This document shows positions 10,382-19,871 of a stretch of 64,000 bases of DNA, in pieces. Position numbers and translations under genes: made by a program. The DNA lies in NCBI GenBank assembly GCA_009801085.1, contig VNWV01000002.1, positions 124,001 through 188,000 on the forward strand. The letters run 5' to 3'. Within the stretch, counting starts at the first letter, position 1, and every line of letters starts with the position of its first letter. This DNA is from Lasiodiplodia sp. COLG20. Taxonomy: Eukaryota > Ascomycota > Dothideomycetes > Botryosphaeriales > Botryosphaeriaceae. The notes beneath the pieces are model-generated. The model did no database searches and was not told where the DNA came from. It worked only from the letters and a program-made list of their open reading frames with translations.

Positions 10382-12871
10382 CTACACGAGTTTGACAATT
10401 TTCTCAGAACAATTATCGAGAACAGTTCTACCATGTATGTCACTCCGTAGCATACAGACACCTACCCGAACCCAACTATCAGCCTCCCTAGTTGTCGGAA
10501 GAAGCAGTAAGCCAAAATACTGCCGGAGTTCTTCTGAACTATGGTTTTTCTTGTCTCCTTCCCTGTCTTTGTTGTCTTCTTCATCTTGCCCGCTTTGCCT
10601 ATCCTCATCTTCGTCATCCATATCATCATTATCGCTCTCGCTGCTCTCATTACTCCTCTCGTTTTTGTCTCCCTCTACTTTCTCATCTTCTTCGGCTTGT
10701 TTTGCTTCTTCGTCTTCCGAGTCTTCATTAGCTGCCCAGTTCTCTTCGTCTCCATCATCTTTCCGCTCTTCTTCGTCTTCGTTATGTTCCGAGTCTTCGC
10801 TGTCTATCGAATGGCTTGCTATGATCATCATCATCAACTGATCCCAGGGAGACTCGAAAAGCTCGAAACCCTTCGTTTCCTTAGAAATTTCCCAATCTAG
10901 GAAACAGCGTGCGATTTCGAAACCCTTATGGCTGATAGCTTGATACCATATGTTACCCTGCAGTAAGGCCACTCTCATTCCATCAATTCTGAAAATTCGC
11001 GCCCCTTTCAGCCCGATGGTTTTACCATGGAGGAGGAGATGGCCGTCCCGAACACCTCCAAATGGGTTCGGACTAATTAGAGCAGTCGTCGCCTCCAAGA
11101 TTTCGATCTCCGAGACCTTTTTTGAATACGGTGGAAGATTGCATATCCAAACTGCTTTGTTTTGAATGCGAGCCCAACTCCAAGATGGCGCTATGTAATG
11201 TTTTCGATGAACAACACTGTCTATAAAGGTTGCTCCGCTCATGACAAACGGTTTCCATGGGGGAGTGATCCATAGCAAGCCGTTTGACAGGTCCGATCGC
11301 CAAAGACCCGCCACATAATCTCCACCAATTTTTTCATGAATTATCTTGGCGAGGCCAGAGATAGCGGGAAGCATGTCAGTGGAATAAGTCAAATCTCGGC
11401 CACTGTAGTGCTCCACCACCGCATACCATTCAAGGTAAACATGCTCTGGGTCCAGGCATTTAGATAATGAGTCCAAGAAGGATCTGTTCCAGCATTGCGG
11501 TGCCGAGGGCCCATTCATATTTTCGGCGCGAAATGTTCTTCCACAGTCATAATACATCCTTTCTGAACCAAACATGAGTTTGCGGGTTGAGAGCCTTTGT
11601 TCCTGTAACGTCCAGCCGCGTGTACTCCATCGGGAAATTTCATAGTCGCACGAGATTGCTGCAAATCTACCCATCTTTTCTCGCCAGTGGGCGTAGTAAC
11701 CGGACATCTGGCGCAACCAATAGATGCCGTTGACATGTGGTTTTAAAGACGACTTGTAGTAGATGGGCACCTTTCTTGTAGTTGCGCGATCCAAAAATCC
11801 ATCGTGACAAGATTCTCCTTGCAGAGCGACCAAGGTCACATGCGAATTGGTGTAAATTTTGCCCATGATAGCCGACTCTTTAGCCCAATCCTCCGAGTCA
11901 TCCTGCACAATACAGAGGGCATCGATCCAGAGATATCGGATACCAAGACTTCGAGTAACCACCACCGCGTCGCGAAATGTACGGGGAATGCGTTCCGTTG
12001 GTATTGATTGAAGCAGTTGCTGTAGTGTGCTTTTCTCCGTGGTGAAAAATGGCTTGCCGGCCCGGTCTCCCCAACAATAACTGAGCGTCGCATACTTGCA
12101 AGACTCTGCGCCGTGATGAATTGTTTGAATATCAGAAGACAGAACCAACCGCATCTGGTCTCTTCCATCCTCGGATCCAACGTCGATAAGCCTTGTGGGT
12201 AGCGATGTTGTGATACCTGCATGGTGGCAGTTTTGCTCGCAGTCCGAGATCCATGACTTCAAATCTACTATTTGGATGGGCGACAAAGCGTTCTCATCGG
12301 GGACGTTCCAAGGTATCCTCAACCAAGTCGCTAATGGTCCTACAAGGGATGAGTTACTGAGTTTCATTACAACAAACTGTCGGAAATGCAATAAAAATAG
12401 CATACCAGGTGGAGCGTAAACTTCAAAGTAGATTTCACGAGCCAGCTCGTCATCTCGACCTTGAAAAACAGCATGCACACTCAAAAATGCCAAACATGCC
12501 ACAGAATTCTTTTGGTTTTCCCATTCGAGTGAATGCCAATTGTATTTGAAGTCCTGCAAGACGACTGTCTTGCTTAATGCATCCGGGCCGTATCTGTCGA
12601 CTTCTTGCGGCGAGAACTCAGCCAGAACTGCCGACCTGAGTAGGTCACAGAGCGAGCATCCGTTGGCAGCCGACAGCCGCAGCCCGGGTAGGTCTGGAAA
12701 TTCATCTTCGCGGAAGCCGGGTACTTTGATCGAGAAGTGGCCTTCACTCCCTTCTAGATCTCTTCCGAAGGAGAGGAACGGCTCTCCATCATCTGGCGTA
12801 AATGGCACTCCGCCCAGTTTCTGGTCATCAAGGCTGATTGCCTGGCAATTCTGACACAAAGTCGTGCTCAT
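10382..12871 (-). CDS. HET-domain protein with a long acidic insert near the C-terminus
   Basis: Single exon, 829 aa, with ATG at 12871. It begins MSTTLCQNCQAISL, the common CxxC opening of HET proteins, and has a second Cys pair (NGCSLCDLL). HET blocks: YATLSYCWGD (about residue 262), YLWIDALCIVQDDSEDW (about 308) and RGWTLQEQRLSTRKLMFG (about 415). The downstream core includes YIAPSWSWARIQ. From about residue 684 to 777 runs a stretch made almost only of D, E, S, N and K. It splits the conserved tail, since YFGLLLLP and WVRVGVCML come right after it. The insert is absent from the other HET genes of this window. Function as for the family; the acidic tract may mediate protein or chromatin contacts, which is speculation. 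Confidence 0.92.
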   Translation of the reverse strand: MSTTLCQNCQAISLDDQKLGGVPFTPDDGEPFLSFGRDLEGSEGHFSIKVPGFREDEFPDLPGLRLSAANGCSLCDLLRSAVLAEFSPQEVDRYGPDALSKTVVLQDFKYNWHSLEWENQKNSVACLAFLSVHAVFQGRDDELAREIYFEVYAPPGMLFLLHFRQFVVMKLSNSSLVGPLATWLRIPWNVPDENALSPIQIVDLKSWISDCEQNCHHAGITTSLPTRLIDVGSEDGRDQMRLVLSSDIQTIHHGAESCKYATLSYCWGDRAGKPFFTTEKSTLQQLLQSIPTERIPRTFRDAVVVTRSLGIRYLWIDALCIVQDDSEDWAKESAIMGKIYTNSHVTLVALQGESCHDGFLDRATTRKVPIYYKSSLKPHVNGIYWLRQMSGYYAHWREKMGRFAAISCDYEISRWSTRGWTLQEQRLSTRKLMFGSERMYYDCGRTFRAENMNGPSAPQCWNRSFLDSLSKCLDPEHVYLEWYAVVEHYSGRDLTYSTDMLPAISGLAKIIHEKIGGDYVAGLWRSDLSNGLLWITPPWKPFVMSGATFIDSVVHRKHYIAPSWSWARIQNKAVWICNLPPYSKKVSEIEILEATTALISPNPFGGVRDGHLLLHGKTIGLKGARIFRIDGMRVALLQGNIWYQAISHKGFEIARCFLDWEISKETKGFELFESPWDQLMMMIIASHSIDSEDSEHNEDEEERKDDGDEENWAANEDSEDEEAKQAEEDEKVEGDKNERSNESSESDNDDMDDEDEDRQSGQDEEDNKDREGDKKNHSSEELRQYFGLLLLPTTREADSWVRVGVCMLRSDIHGRTVLDNCSEKIVKLV

Positions 12872-13173
12872 TTTCGTTAGCTTGTGCGATCCTGTGGACT
12901 CGTGCTCAGGGATGGAGATTGTATTCGAGAAGGGGATTTTAGTAGAGGCAAAGGCGACTTCAGAGGAGTTGGTAAGTTTGAAGCTCTGTGAAAGTTGAAA
13001 GGTGAGAGTTCACGGAGAGCTGAGAATCTGACGATACCCCGCTTTCTGCCCGCTGATAACACCTGCAGAGAATAGAACGCCAATCACAACCCATTTCTAC
13101 GGTTACACAGCAGACAGTCCTCGCCTGACCCAGAGGCTCCCGTAAGCTTCTTCTCCACTCTACGAGGTGGTAT

Positions 13174-13190
13174 TGCAGCTGAAGATTAGC
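13174..13190 (+). repeat. Family B terminal-repeat fragment
   Basis: TGCAGCTGAAGATTAGC resembles the terminal repeat of the complete family B element at 23690-23786 (TGCAGCCGATGGCTAGC). Only one end is present. Confidence 0.4.
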
Positions 13191-13207
13191 TTTAATTTAC
13201 ATGCCAT

Positions 13208-13288
13208 GGGTAGTTGAAGCTTTTGTCCGGCCGTAAATGTAGAATTAACAATTAGACATTTACGTCCGGACGATAGATTCAACTACCC
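13208..13288. repeat. Family A fold-back element, copy A1
   Basis: An 81-bp near-perfect palindrome. The left arm starts GGGTAGTTGAAGC and contains GTCCGG then GTAAATGT. The right arm is its reverse complement and ends CAACTACCC. The centre is AT-rich. There is no coding capacity. It has the same length and layout as copies A2 and A4. It lies 164 bp past the stop of the Zn2Cys6 gene. Best described as a miniature inverted-repeat (MITE-like) element; clear target-site duplications are not visible. Confidence 0.85.
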
Positions 13289-13451
13289 TCATAAGTCGAA
13301 TAAATTCCTTAGGAGTATGTATCATGAGAAGCCGTCTATTCCGAGACCCGTATTTTCCCGCCGCTCTTCTCCGCGCCAGCCATCAGCTGCAGCACCCTCC
13401 ATAAACCGTTCGCAAAAAAACGAGGCGACCACACACAACCCTCATCAATTA

Positions 13452-16369
13452 CTACTGCACATGCCACAAACTAAAATCCTGCATCGGATCCGTCCACTCC
13501 GTCCCCGGCGGAAACGTAAACTGCAGCAGCTCCTCCTCGGTCGCAAACGGCTGCGGCAGCACCATCGACGGGCTATCATCAAACCCAGCCCCCATCATCC
13601 CAGCGTCCAAAGCAACAGCAGCAGCAGTGGTATCCTGCACCCCATCCATCGGCCCAGCCCCATCCACCCCACCAACCTCTCCACCCTGTCCCCCTACCCC
13701 TACCCCAGCCCCCGCTGCCGCCACCCCCGCCGCGGCCGCCGGCTTCTCAAGCCGCTCAATATACTTCTTAATAACCGCCCACGGCCTACTGCTGCTACTC
13801 TGCGGACCTCCACCGTCACCATGATGCAGCACGACGAGCTGCTTGAGCGCGGCAATCGCGCGGCTGCGTATCGCGCTGTCCTCGGGCGACGTGAAGCGCA
13901 GCTCCTGCAGCTCGGAGAGCACGAGGAAGGTGCACTGGAAGGCGGAGTGGGCCTCGAGGAACCACTTGAAGCCCTGGATGGTGGGGTCGGCGGTGGTGGC
14001 GTTGAGGCCTTCGAGGAGGGAGACGGATTCGTGGAGGACTCTGTTTAGGGGGTGTCAGTCAGCTTGCGGGCGGCGGCGGCGGCGGGGGAGAAGGGGGAGG
14101 GGGGAAGGGAGAAAGGGAGAAAGGGTACATGCGTACTTCCGCCTCGCATCGTCCGTCATGACCATTTTCCTAAAGTCCTTGGGCACGCCGCACCAGAAGG
14201 TGAGCCAGCACTTCCACTCCATGCTGCGCGACGTCATGAGGCACAGCTTCTGCAGGGGCGTGGGGTCGTCGTACGAAAAGCGGAACAGCGCCGCGTTGCT
14301 CTCGCGCGTGCTCTCGAGCAGCCTGCACGTGTCCTGGTGCAGCTTTTCGAACTCGGCGACCTTTTCCGCATCGCCCAGCAGCACCACCTCATTCACCCCT
14401 CCCCTCCGAAACAACCCCTGCACCTCCCCCGCCACCACCTTCGCCGCCTGAATCCACCTACTCCTCCCCACCAAAAACGTGCACTCCGTCCACCTCCCCT
14501 CCTCAACCTCGAACCCCCTCTCGCCCCCCCTCCCCCCCAACAACCCCGGCGACCGATCCTCCCTCAACTCCCCATCATCCACATTCATCGGCACGCGCGT
14601 GCTGAGCGCGTCATCAGCGTGGATGACCGCCGGCACCATGCCCTTCAGCTCCGCCGCGCGCCACTCAAGATAACTCAACTGATGCCAAATCCGGCGCCTC
14701 AATTCGACCGCGACTTCGGACGGCACGGGGGAGAAGAGGGTCGGCTCGCGGTGCAGGCCCTGGGCGATGGCCATGCGCGTGGCGACGGCGAGGAGGGGGT
14801 AGGTGCGGCCGATGGTGACGTCGCGGAGTTGGCAGCTCTGTGGGGGCGGGTGTTAGTACGTGGGGGAGGGGGAATGGGGAAATGGAGGGCAAAGGCGGGA
14901 GGACAAAGGATCGAGAACAATGGCGGGAAGGCAGAGGTAGAATGGACAAATGGTAGAAGGACAATGGCGGAAGGCGCAAGGATAATGGCGGGAGGATGGA
15001 ACACAGAGAGAGACAGAGAGACGGACCAGGAGGAGGACGTAGGCCTGCAGCACTTCGAGGCTGGACGACCCGCAGAAGTCGGCGGCGAGGAGGGACAACT
15101 CGAGGCCCTTCCGGTACGTGGCCATCTCGCGGCGCTTCTCTTCGGCGTAGCCCGAGGCGACGGCCTGGCTGTGGGCGGCGGTGTAGAAGATGGCGAATGC
15201 CAGGGGGCGGAACTGGAGTAAGCCGTCATGGCTGAGCTTCTCTTCGAGGCTGGATGATGAAGCTGGTCAGTCCGACAGCGGATAGGTATCCTCGGTGCTG
15301 GAAGGAAGGAAGATCACGGGACTTACTGCTCCTCGGACCCGCCGTCTAGCGCCGGCACCGGCCAGCGCGGATTCACATACTCCTGGACGAACAGGGCGAA
15401 GCGCTTGTCGAGGGAAGGCTTGTGCACCAAGCGGGTGATGGGATCGATGTAGAGGTAGAAGATGCGGAGCAGGTCGTAGCAGGCCGCCGCGTCGGAGGGT
15501 AGGAACTGCGCGATGTGCCCGCCGGCAGCCGCGAAGACGTCTGGCGTCGACGGCTCCTTGTCTGTGCTGAGGATCTCGCGGATGTCTTGCAGCTGTTCGG
15601 CAGTCAGCGATCTCTTGGCTACATGGATGTTGTTTTTCTATTGGATGTGTGATTGCATAAGTACCTCGGTGGCCAACAGGGACCAATGATGCGAAGAGAC
15701 AAACTGCGACCCGCCCTGGGCCAGCAGCAGCGTCCCGTCGTCGTCCTTCTCGGCCCTTATCGGCCCTGCTGCTGCTGCCACAGTGGAAGCGGCTGGCGAA
15801 GGCTGCTCGGGTGATGCGCGCGTGCTCACGTGCCGACTGTTCTGCTGGCTGTTGACAGCTTCCTCGAGCTGCTGCTGCTGCTGCTGCTGCTGGGCAACCG
15901 AAACAGGGATCCGCTCCGATAACGACGACGGCGGCGGCGGGGCGGCGGCAGTGGCAGCACTGCTGGCGTGGATGACGCGCTCGAGCAGGCTCTCCAGCCG
16001 CTCGAGCCGGGTGTCAATGCCATCGTAGCTAGTTGGCGACCACCGCGCCGACGATGCTTGGCGTTGGCGCCGCACGACGCCTGCATTAGATGTGGTAGCA
16101 GTCGTGGTCGTAGTGGTGGAGGGGCTGTCGTTGCGGACGCCACGGCGGCGGGAGCTGCCGGGAGGGGCGGCAGCGTGGATGCCGAGCTGCCTGACGGAGC
16201 TCTCGTTGTAGAGGCACGGGCGGCCTGCGGTCCGGCATGCCGAGCAGATGGGATGGTTGCGGTCGCATTTGACTTTGCGGCGGCGGCAGGTGTCGCACGA
16301 CGTGATGGCTCGGCGCCGCGTGCGTGGCGACGACGTCGAGGCGCGGAAGACGGAGGAGAGCTCGTCCAT
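13452..16369 (-). CDS. Zn2Cys6 transcription factor with fungal-specific regulatory domain
   Basis: Five exons on the complement: 16369..15665, 15613..15327, 15249..15027, 14837..14137 and 14040..13452; 834 aa. The binuclear zinc cluster is at residues 25-52 (CDTCRRRKVKCD...CSACRTAGRPC), followed by a linker, a short coiled segment (DTRLERLESLLERVI) and a polyGln run. The middle region (DLLRIFYLYIDPITRLVHKP, LSLLAADFCGSS, RMAIAQGLHREP, RRRIWHQLSYLE) matches the Fungal_trans domain of Gal4-type regulators. The first intron is the least certain: the AAG acceptor at 15614 keeps the frame, but a TAG six bases earlier does not. The 189-bp third intron is made of degenerate GGCGGGAGGA/AATGG repeats. 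Expected to act in the nucleus; its target genes are unknown. It could regulate the adjacent fluoride exporter, but nothing in the sequence shows that. Confidence 0.87.
14838..15026. repeat. Degenerate purine-rich tandem repeats inside an intron
   Basis: On the + strand this intron is built of imperfect AATGGCGGGAGGA-like and ACAGAGAG units. It has normal splice ends (GTCCGT donor; ACTAAC branch with CAG acceptor on the - strand). Confidence 0.6.
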
Positions 16370-16905
16370 GGCGCAAACGAATTGATCGGCAGTTAGGTTT
16401 GTTAAATCAAAGAGTCGTGGCCGCCTTGGGCCGGCCGTGGCGATTCATCCCCGACCGGCAGGAAAAAGCACGCAAGCTTTCCAAGGGCATCCGAGGCGCC
16501 CGACTGTGTGGGTGTGGAGTCCTGCCGAGGCTTAGGGTTTCAGGAAGAACTTTTGCAGAAGGTCGTGGCGGATGTCCAGGCCGTTTCCGGTCACTGCATT
16601 GTCTAGACTGCTGTCTGGTACCGCCATTACTTCATTAAGACTAAATCTACCCAATGCTCTACTCTATGACTCCTTTCCCCTCTGTAGGCCCTTCTAATAA
16701 TAATTGTACCTGCGAAGTGATGTAGTGCGAGGATCAAAAATAGGACCCTGGTGCTGCAGTCGGACCGAACAGATCTCGCTGTACCTACCCGACGAGCACC
16801 GCGGTGATTACTATTACGCCGGTCGAAAAACTCCTGGCCGGCCAGAACATTCCCCCAGATTTCACTTTCCATCGCCTCTACCAAACAAAACACACCTACC
16901 CCATC
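16370..16905. other. Intergenic region between the regulator and the fluoride exporter
   Basis: Promoter of the Zn2Cys6 gene and 3' end of the exporter gene. No further gene or repeat was recognised. Confidence 0.5.
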
Positions 16906-18393
16906 TCAAGTCTTGCACCGAATCGCCTCAAACCCCACCGTCCACCTCACACTCCCCATCACAACCACCAACCCCCCCAACCCCACCACCAAACTAACCC
17001 CGCCATACACATACGCATGACTCCGCCTCAACGTCTTCAACTCCAACACCCACGTACTCACCGTCGTCAAGCACCCGCAAAACCCATCCATCACCCCCTG
17101 CAGCACCTGGCACCCGACCATCCCCACACCGACCTTGCTATGCTGCAAATCATAACACACCCCCAACACCACCGTTCCCGCTACATTCGCCGCGAACGTA
17201 CCTACTGGAAACCGCGCCACCCGCCCGTTCAGCCACAGCGATAGGTAGAACCGCAGCAGGCAGCCCGCCGGCGCGAACACCAGCGCAAACACCGCTTGGC
17301 TCCGCCATGTCGCGTGCGGCGGCCAGATGGCCATCAGGACGGCGCCGAGCCAGAGGGGCCAGGCTAGGATGGCGACGAGGGGGTCGAGGATGGAGCGGAG
17401 GGAGCGGCTGCTGGTGTTGCGGCGCTGCGCGCGCGGCTCCGCGCCAACGACGTGTTCGGCCAGCAGCGCCAGGTGCGCGCCGCAGCTCAGCGCAGCGAGG
17501 CTGGCAGCCACGACGAGGATGAGGACGGCGAGGACGGCGGCGAGGCTGTAGCCGGCGTTGCGGGGGCGCGGGGTTGCGGTCGTGGTTTTTGTGGAGGTGG
17601 GCGCGGTGTTGAGGTCGTTGGAGAGGGCGAGGAAGGCGTCGCGCATGAAGGAGGAGAAGGTCGTGAAGCTGCCGCAGAAGCCGACGCTGAGGCCGATGTA
17701 GAGCGGGATGCCCTTTTTGATGGCCATGTGTTCTTTTTGAAGCTGTTCTGCTGCTGCCTGGTTGTCGGGGAATTGGTGGCTGCCGTTGGAAGAGGACGAT
17801 CCGCCATTGCTGTTGGAGGAGGAGGCGTCGTGCCGCTTGTGGAAGCGCTGTGTTGCGGCGGCGAGGTCGCGTTGGAAGAGCGTCCGGTCTTCGGCGAGGA
17901 AGCCCATGACGAGGGTGCCGGCGACGTTGGCCCAGATCTCGCCGAGGGCGACGGGCGCGCCGGGGTAGATGGTGATGGCTTGCAGGCCGAGACGCGCTAG
18001 GGTGCCGAGGATGGAGAAGAAGACCAGGTATGAGTGGATGTAGATTTTGGGGAGGTTGATCTTCGCGGCAGCGGAGCTGGGCTTCGCTGATGATTCTCTG
18101 GCTTCGTGTTGCTGATGCGATGCCCGTCGGATTGCCCCTTCGAGGTCCTGGCTGTGTGAGGACCCTCCATTCTTGAGCGGCGACGGTACGGCTAGCTCGT
18201 CTAAACGACCAACGCCTGGTTCTGAGATGCTCTGGCTGTGCTCCAGGGATGGGCCGGCCTCGTGCGTCGGCACGGGGTTGGGCGCCTCGAGTTCGTCCAG
18301 CCCTTCCGTGCCTTGGAGTGTGCCATCGCTTTCCCCCTCCTCCGCCCTCGCGTTCCGGACCGGCAGGGGGTCCACCCGTCTGCCAGATGACAT
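16906..18393 (-). CDS. FEX: Fluoride exporter, two fused CrcB domains (FEX family)
   Basis: Single exon, 495 aa, ATG at 18393. Eukaryotic FEX proteins are fusions of two CrcB/Fluc units that carry fluoride out across the plasma membrane. The first unit begins near residue 118 with ILGTLARLGL, then IWANVAGTLVMGFLAED and VGFCGSFTTFSSFMRDAF (about 237-250). The second unit has PAGCLLRFYLSLWLNG, FPVGTFAANVAGTVVLG and DGFCGCLTTVSTWVLEL (about 436). The Asn of each N-x-x-G-T motif and the Phe/Thr-rich FTTFSSF loop are the family hallmarks; the second unit has LTTVSTW instead, as is usual for the divergent half. The first 110 residues are polar and low-complexity, a common N-terminal extension. Linkers between membrane segments contain Ser/Asn- and Ala-rich runs. 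Confidence 0.93.
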   Translation of the reverse strand: MSSGRRVDPLPVRNARAEEGESDGTLQGTEGLDELEAPNPVPTHEAGPSLEHSQSISEPGVGRLDELAVPSPLKNGGSSHSQDLEGAIRRASHQQHEARESSAKPSSAAAKINLPKIYIHSYLVFFSILGTLARLGLQAITIYPGAPVALGEIWANVAGTLVMGFLAEDRTLFQRDLAAATQRFHKRHDASSSNSNGGSSSSNGSHQFPDNQAAAEQLQKEHMAIKKGIPLYIGLSVGFCGSFTTFSSFMRDAFLALSNDLNTAPTSTKTTTATPRPRNAGYSLAAVLAVLILVVAASLAALSCGAHLALLAEHVVGAEPRAQRRNTSSRSLRSILDPLVAILAWPLWLGAVLMAIWPPHATWRSQAVFALVFAPAGCLLRFYLSLWLNGRVARFPVGTFAANVAGTVVLGVCYDLQHSKVGVGMVGCQVLQGVMDGFCGCLTTVSTWVLELKTLRRSHAYVYGGVSLVVGLGGLVVVMGSVRWTVGFEAIRCKT

Positions 18394-19871
18394 GGGGAAT
18401 GTGTGACAAGATGAAAGCTTGGCGCGCGTGGATTCTTAGATGCGATGCAGGACAGGATCGTTGGGGTAAAACAAGCCTTAGCCACGCACGTCAGTGGGTC
18501 GCTGCACATCTTGGCGCGAATTCTTAGCGCTGCCGGACCGAATGACTAAGCTGTGCTTTTTAGCGTGCTCTACTCAGTGCACTACAGAGGGGTATTGCAG
18601 CCGAAGGCTAGCGCAGAGTCTTAGAAAAAGAGGTAAATACGGCTCTCTAGAATGGATGATTCTCTTCTATAATATAATCCCATTAGTAAACATATTCTTT
18701 CACCTAAGGGCTCGCACTGCCGGGCCTATGGTGCGGAGTGTTGGACATCTCGGGATGAAAATCCCGTGAACCGCACTCCACCACCTTCCTCGCCGGGATC
18801 AAAGGGGGAAAATCCCTGAAAAGGGGTTTTGTAATGGGATGCCAGCTACAGTTGTAGCAGGCGTCTAGACTTTTTGTTTTTCCGTTTGCTTTCCATTTTC
18901 ATTCTGAAGAAAGTCTTTCTTCGGGCCATGAAATACCAAAATTCCGTCTCAATTCATTTCATCACAATTGGTGTTACTTGGTAAGACCTTTTGATACTGT
19001 AGTATAAGAAGCAAAGATCAAGGTGATTTTTCAAAGCGTAGTAAGTGCCCCGATGGTCACCAGGGTGTGCACCCCAGCAAACCTGACTCAATGGATCGAC
19101 AAAGTGGATACTTACACGAGGTTCCACGTGAACGAAACACGCCGGTTATTGTAATGAATAGGGCTGTATCAAAGCCTGTCCGGGACTTGACGAGATGCCC
19201 GCGCATCTCAATGTACGGACTTGTGATTGCTGCAGAAATGAATTAGGCTTGTAAACAGTCAACAACACTGTACAAACATGCTTGATAAGACCACCTGTGC
19301 CGTACTGATGCATGTCGCTACAACACGTGATCTAATATTGACTGCCAGCGAAAGTTGTCCAATGTTTTCAAGGTGCTGGCGATTACAAAAACCATATCAT
19401 TGGATATCTATAACATTGCAAGAGAGTCTTATGCCTGGTATAATTGCCCGTTCGCACGTGGCAATGAGTTATTCGTCAAGCCGCCCGCTGCATGGCATTA
19501 CTCAGCCGTCTAGGCTGCTGCCTGTTGAGGCGGTGAGCCTTCTCCCACCTGGCTGCCTCCTCGCAGAACCACTCACGCAATCTACCTGACATCCAACCTC
19601 AAGCATTTCATTTGCAGTCTTACTGTCATTGCCCCTGGAGCACAGCCGTTCATGTTCTCTCCGCTTTCCTCGTGAGAAATGCGTCTTCCAGTGTAGTGTC
19701 CGTGCTCATCCGTCAACACACAGAAGTCGCACGGTCATTCGTGTGCCTCTATGGACTGAAGACAAGACAACCCAAGAGTCCTCGATGCTGCCGTCCATTG
19801 GCTTCGTTGATTTATCAGTCTAATATCCTGTCGCCATACACAACGAATTGACCGTGAATCATCAAGACAGC
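18394..19871. other. Long intergenic region before the NTPase-nuclease gene
   Basis: No gene is supported over 1.5 kb. It contains a family B fragment (18596-18613) and a small perfect hairpin at 18751-18766 (CGGGAT, GAAA loop, ATCCCG). Short open frames look random. Confidence 0.5.
18596..18613 (+). repeat. Family B terminal-repeat fragment
   Basis: TGCAGCCGAAGGCTAGCG matches the left terminal repeat of the element at 23690-23786 with one base change in 18. The other end is missing. It lies about 1.3 kb before the NTPase-nuclease gene, with the complete copy just after that gene. Confidence 0.65.

Larger units (their letters stand above)
12872..13451. other. Intergenic region with promoter of the acidic HET gene and a family A element
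   Basis: This holds the 5' region of the HET gene at 12871, a block shared with the neighbouring HET gene (about 13102-13162), a family B fragment (13174-13190), a family A fold-back (13208-13288), and the 3' end of the Zn2Cys6 gene. Confidence 0.5.

Noticed and set aside
18751..18766. Perfect hairpin with GAAA loop
   Set aside because: Only a 6-bp stem in a long spacer; there is no context for a terminator or RNA gene in a fungal genome.
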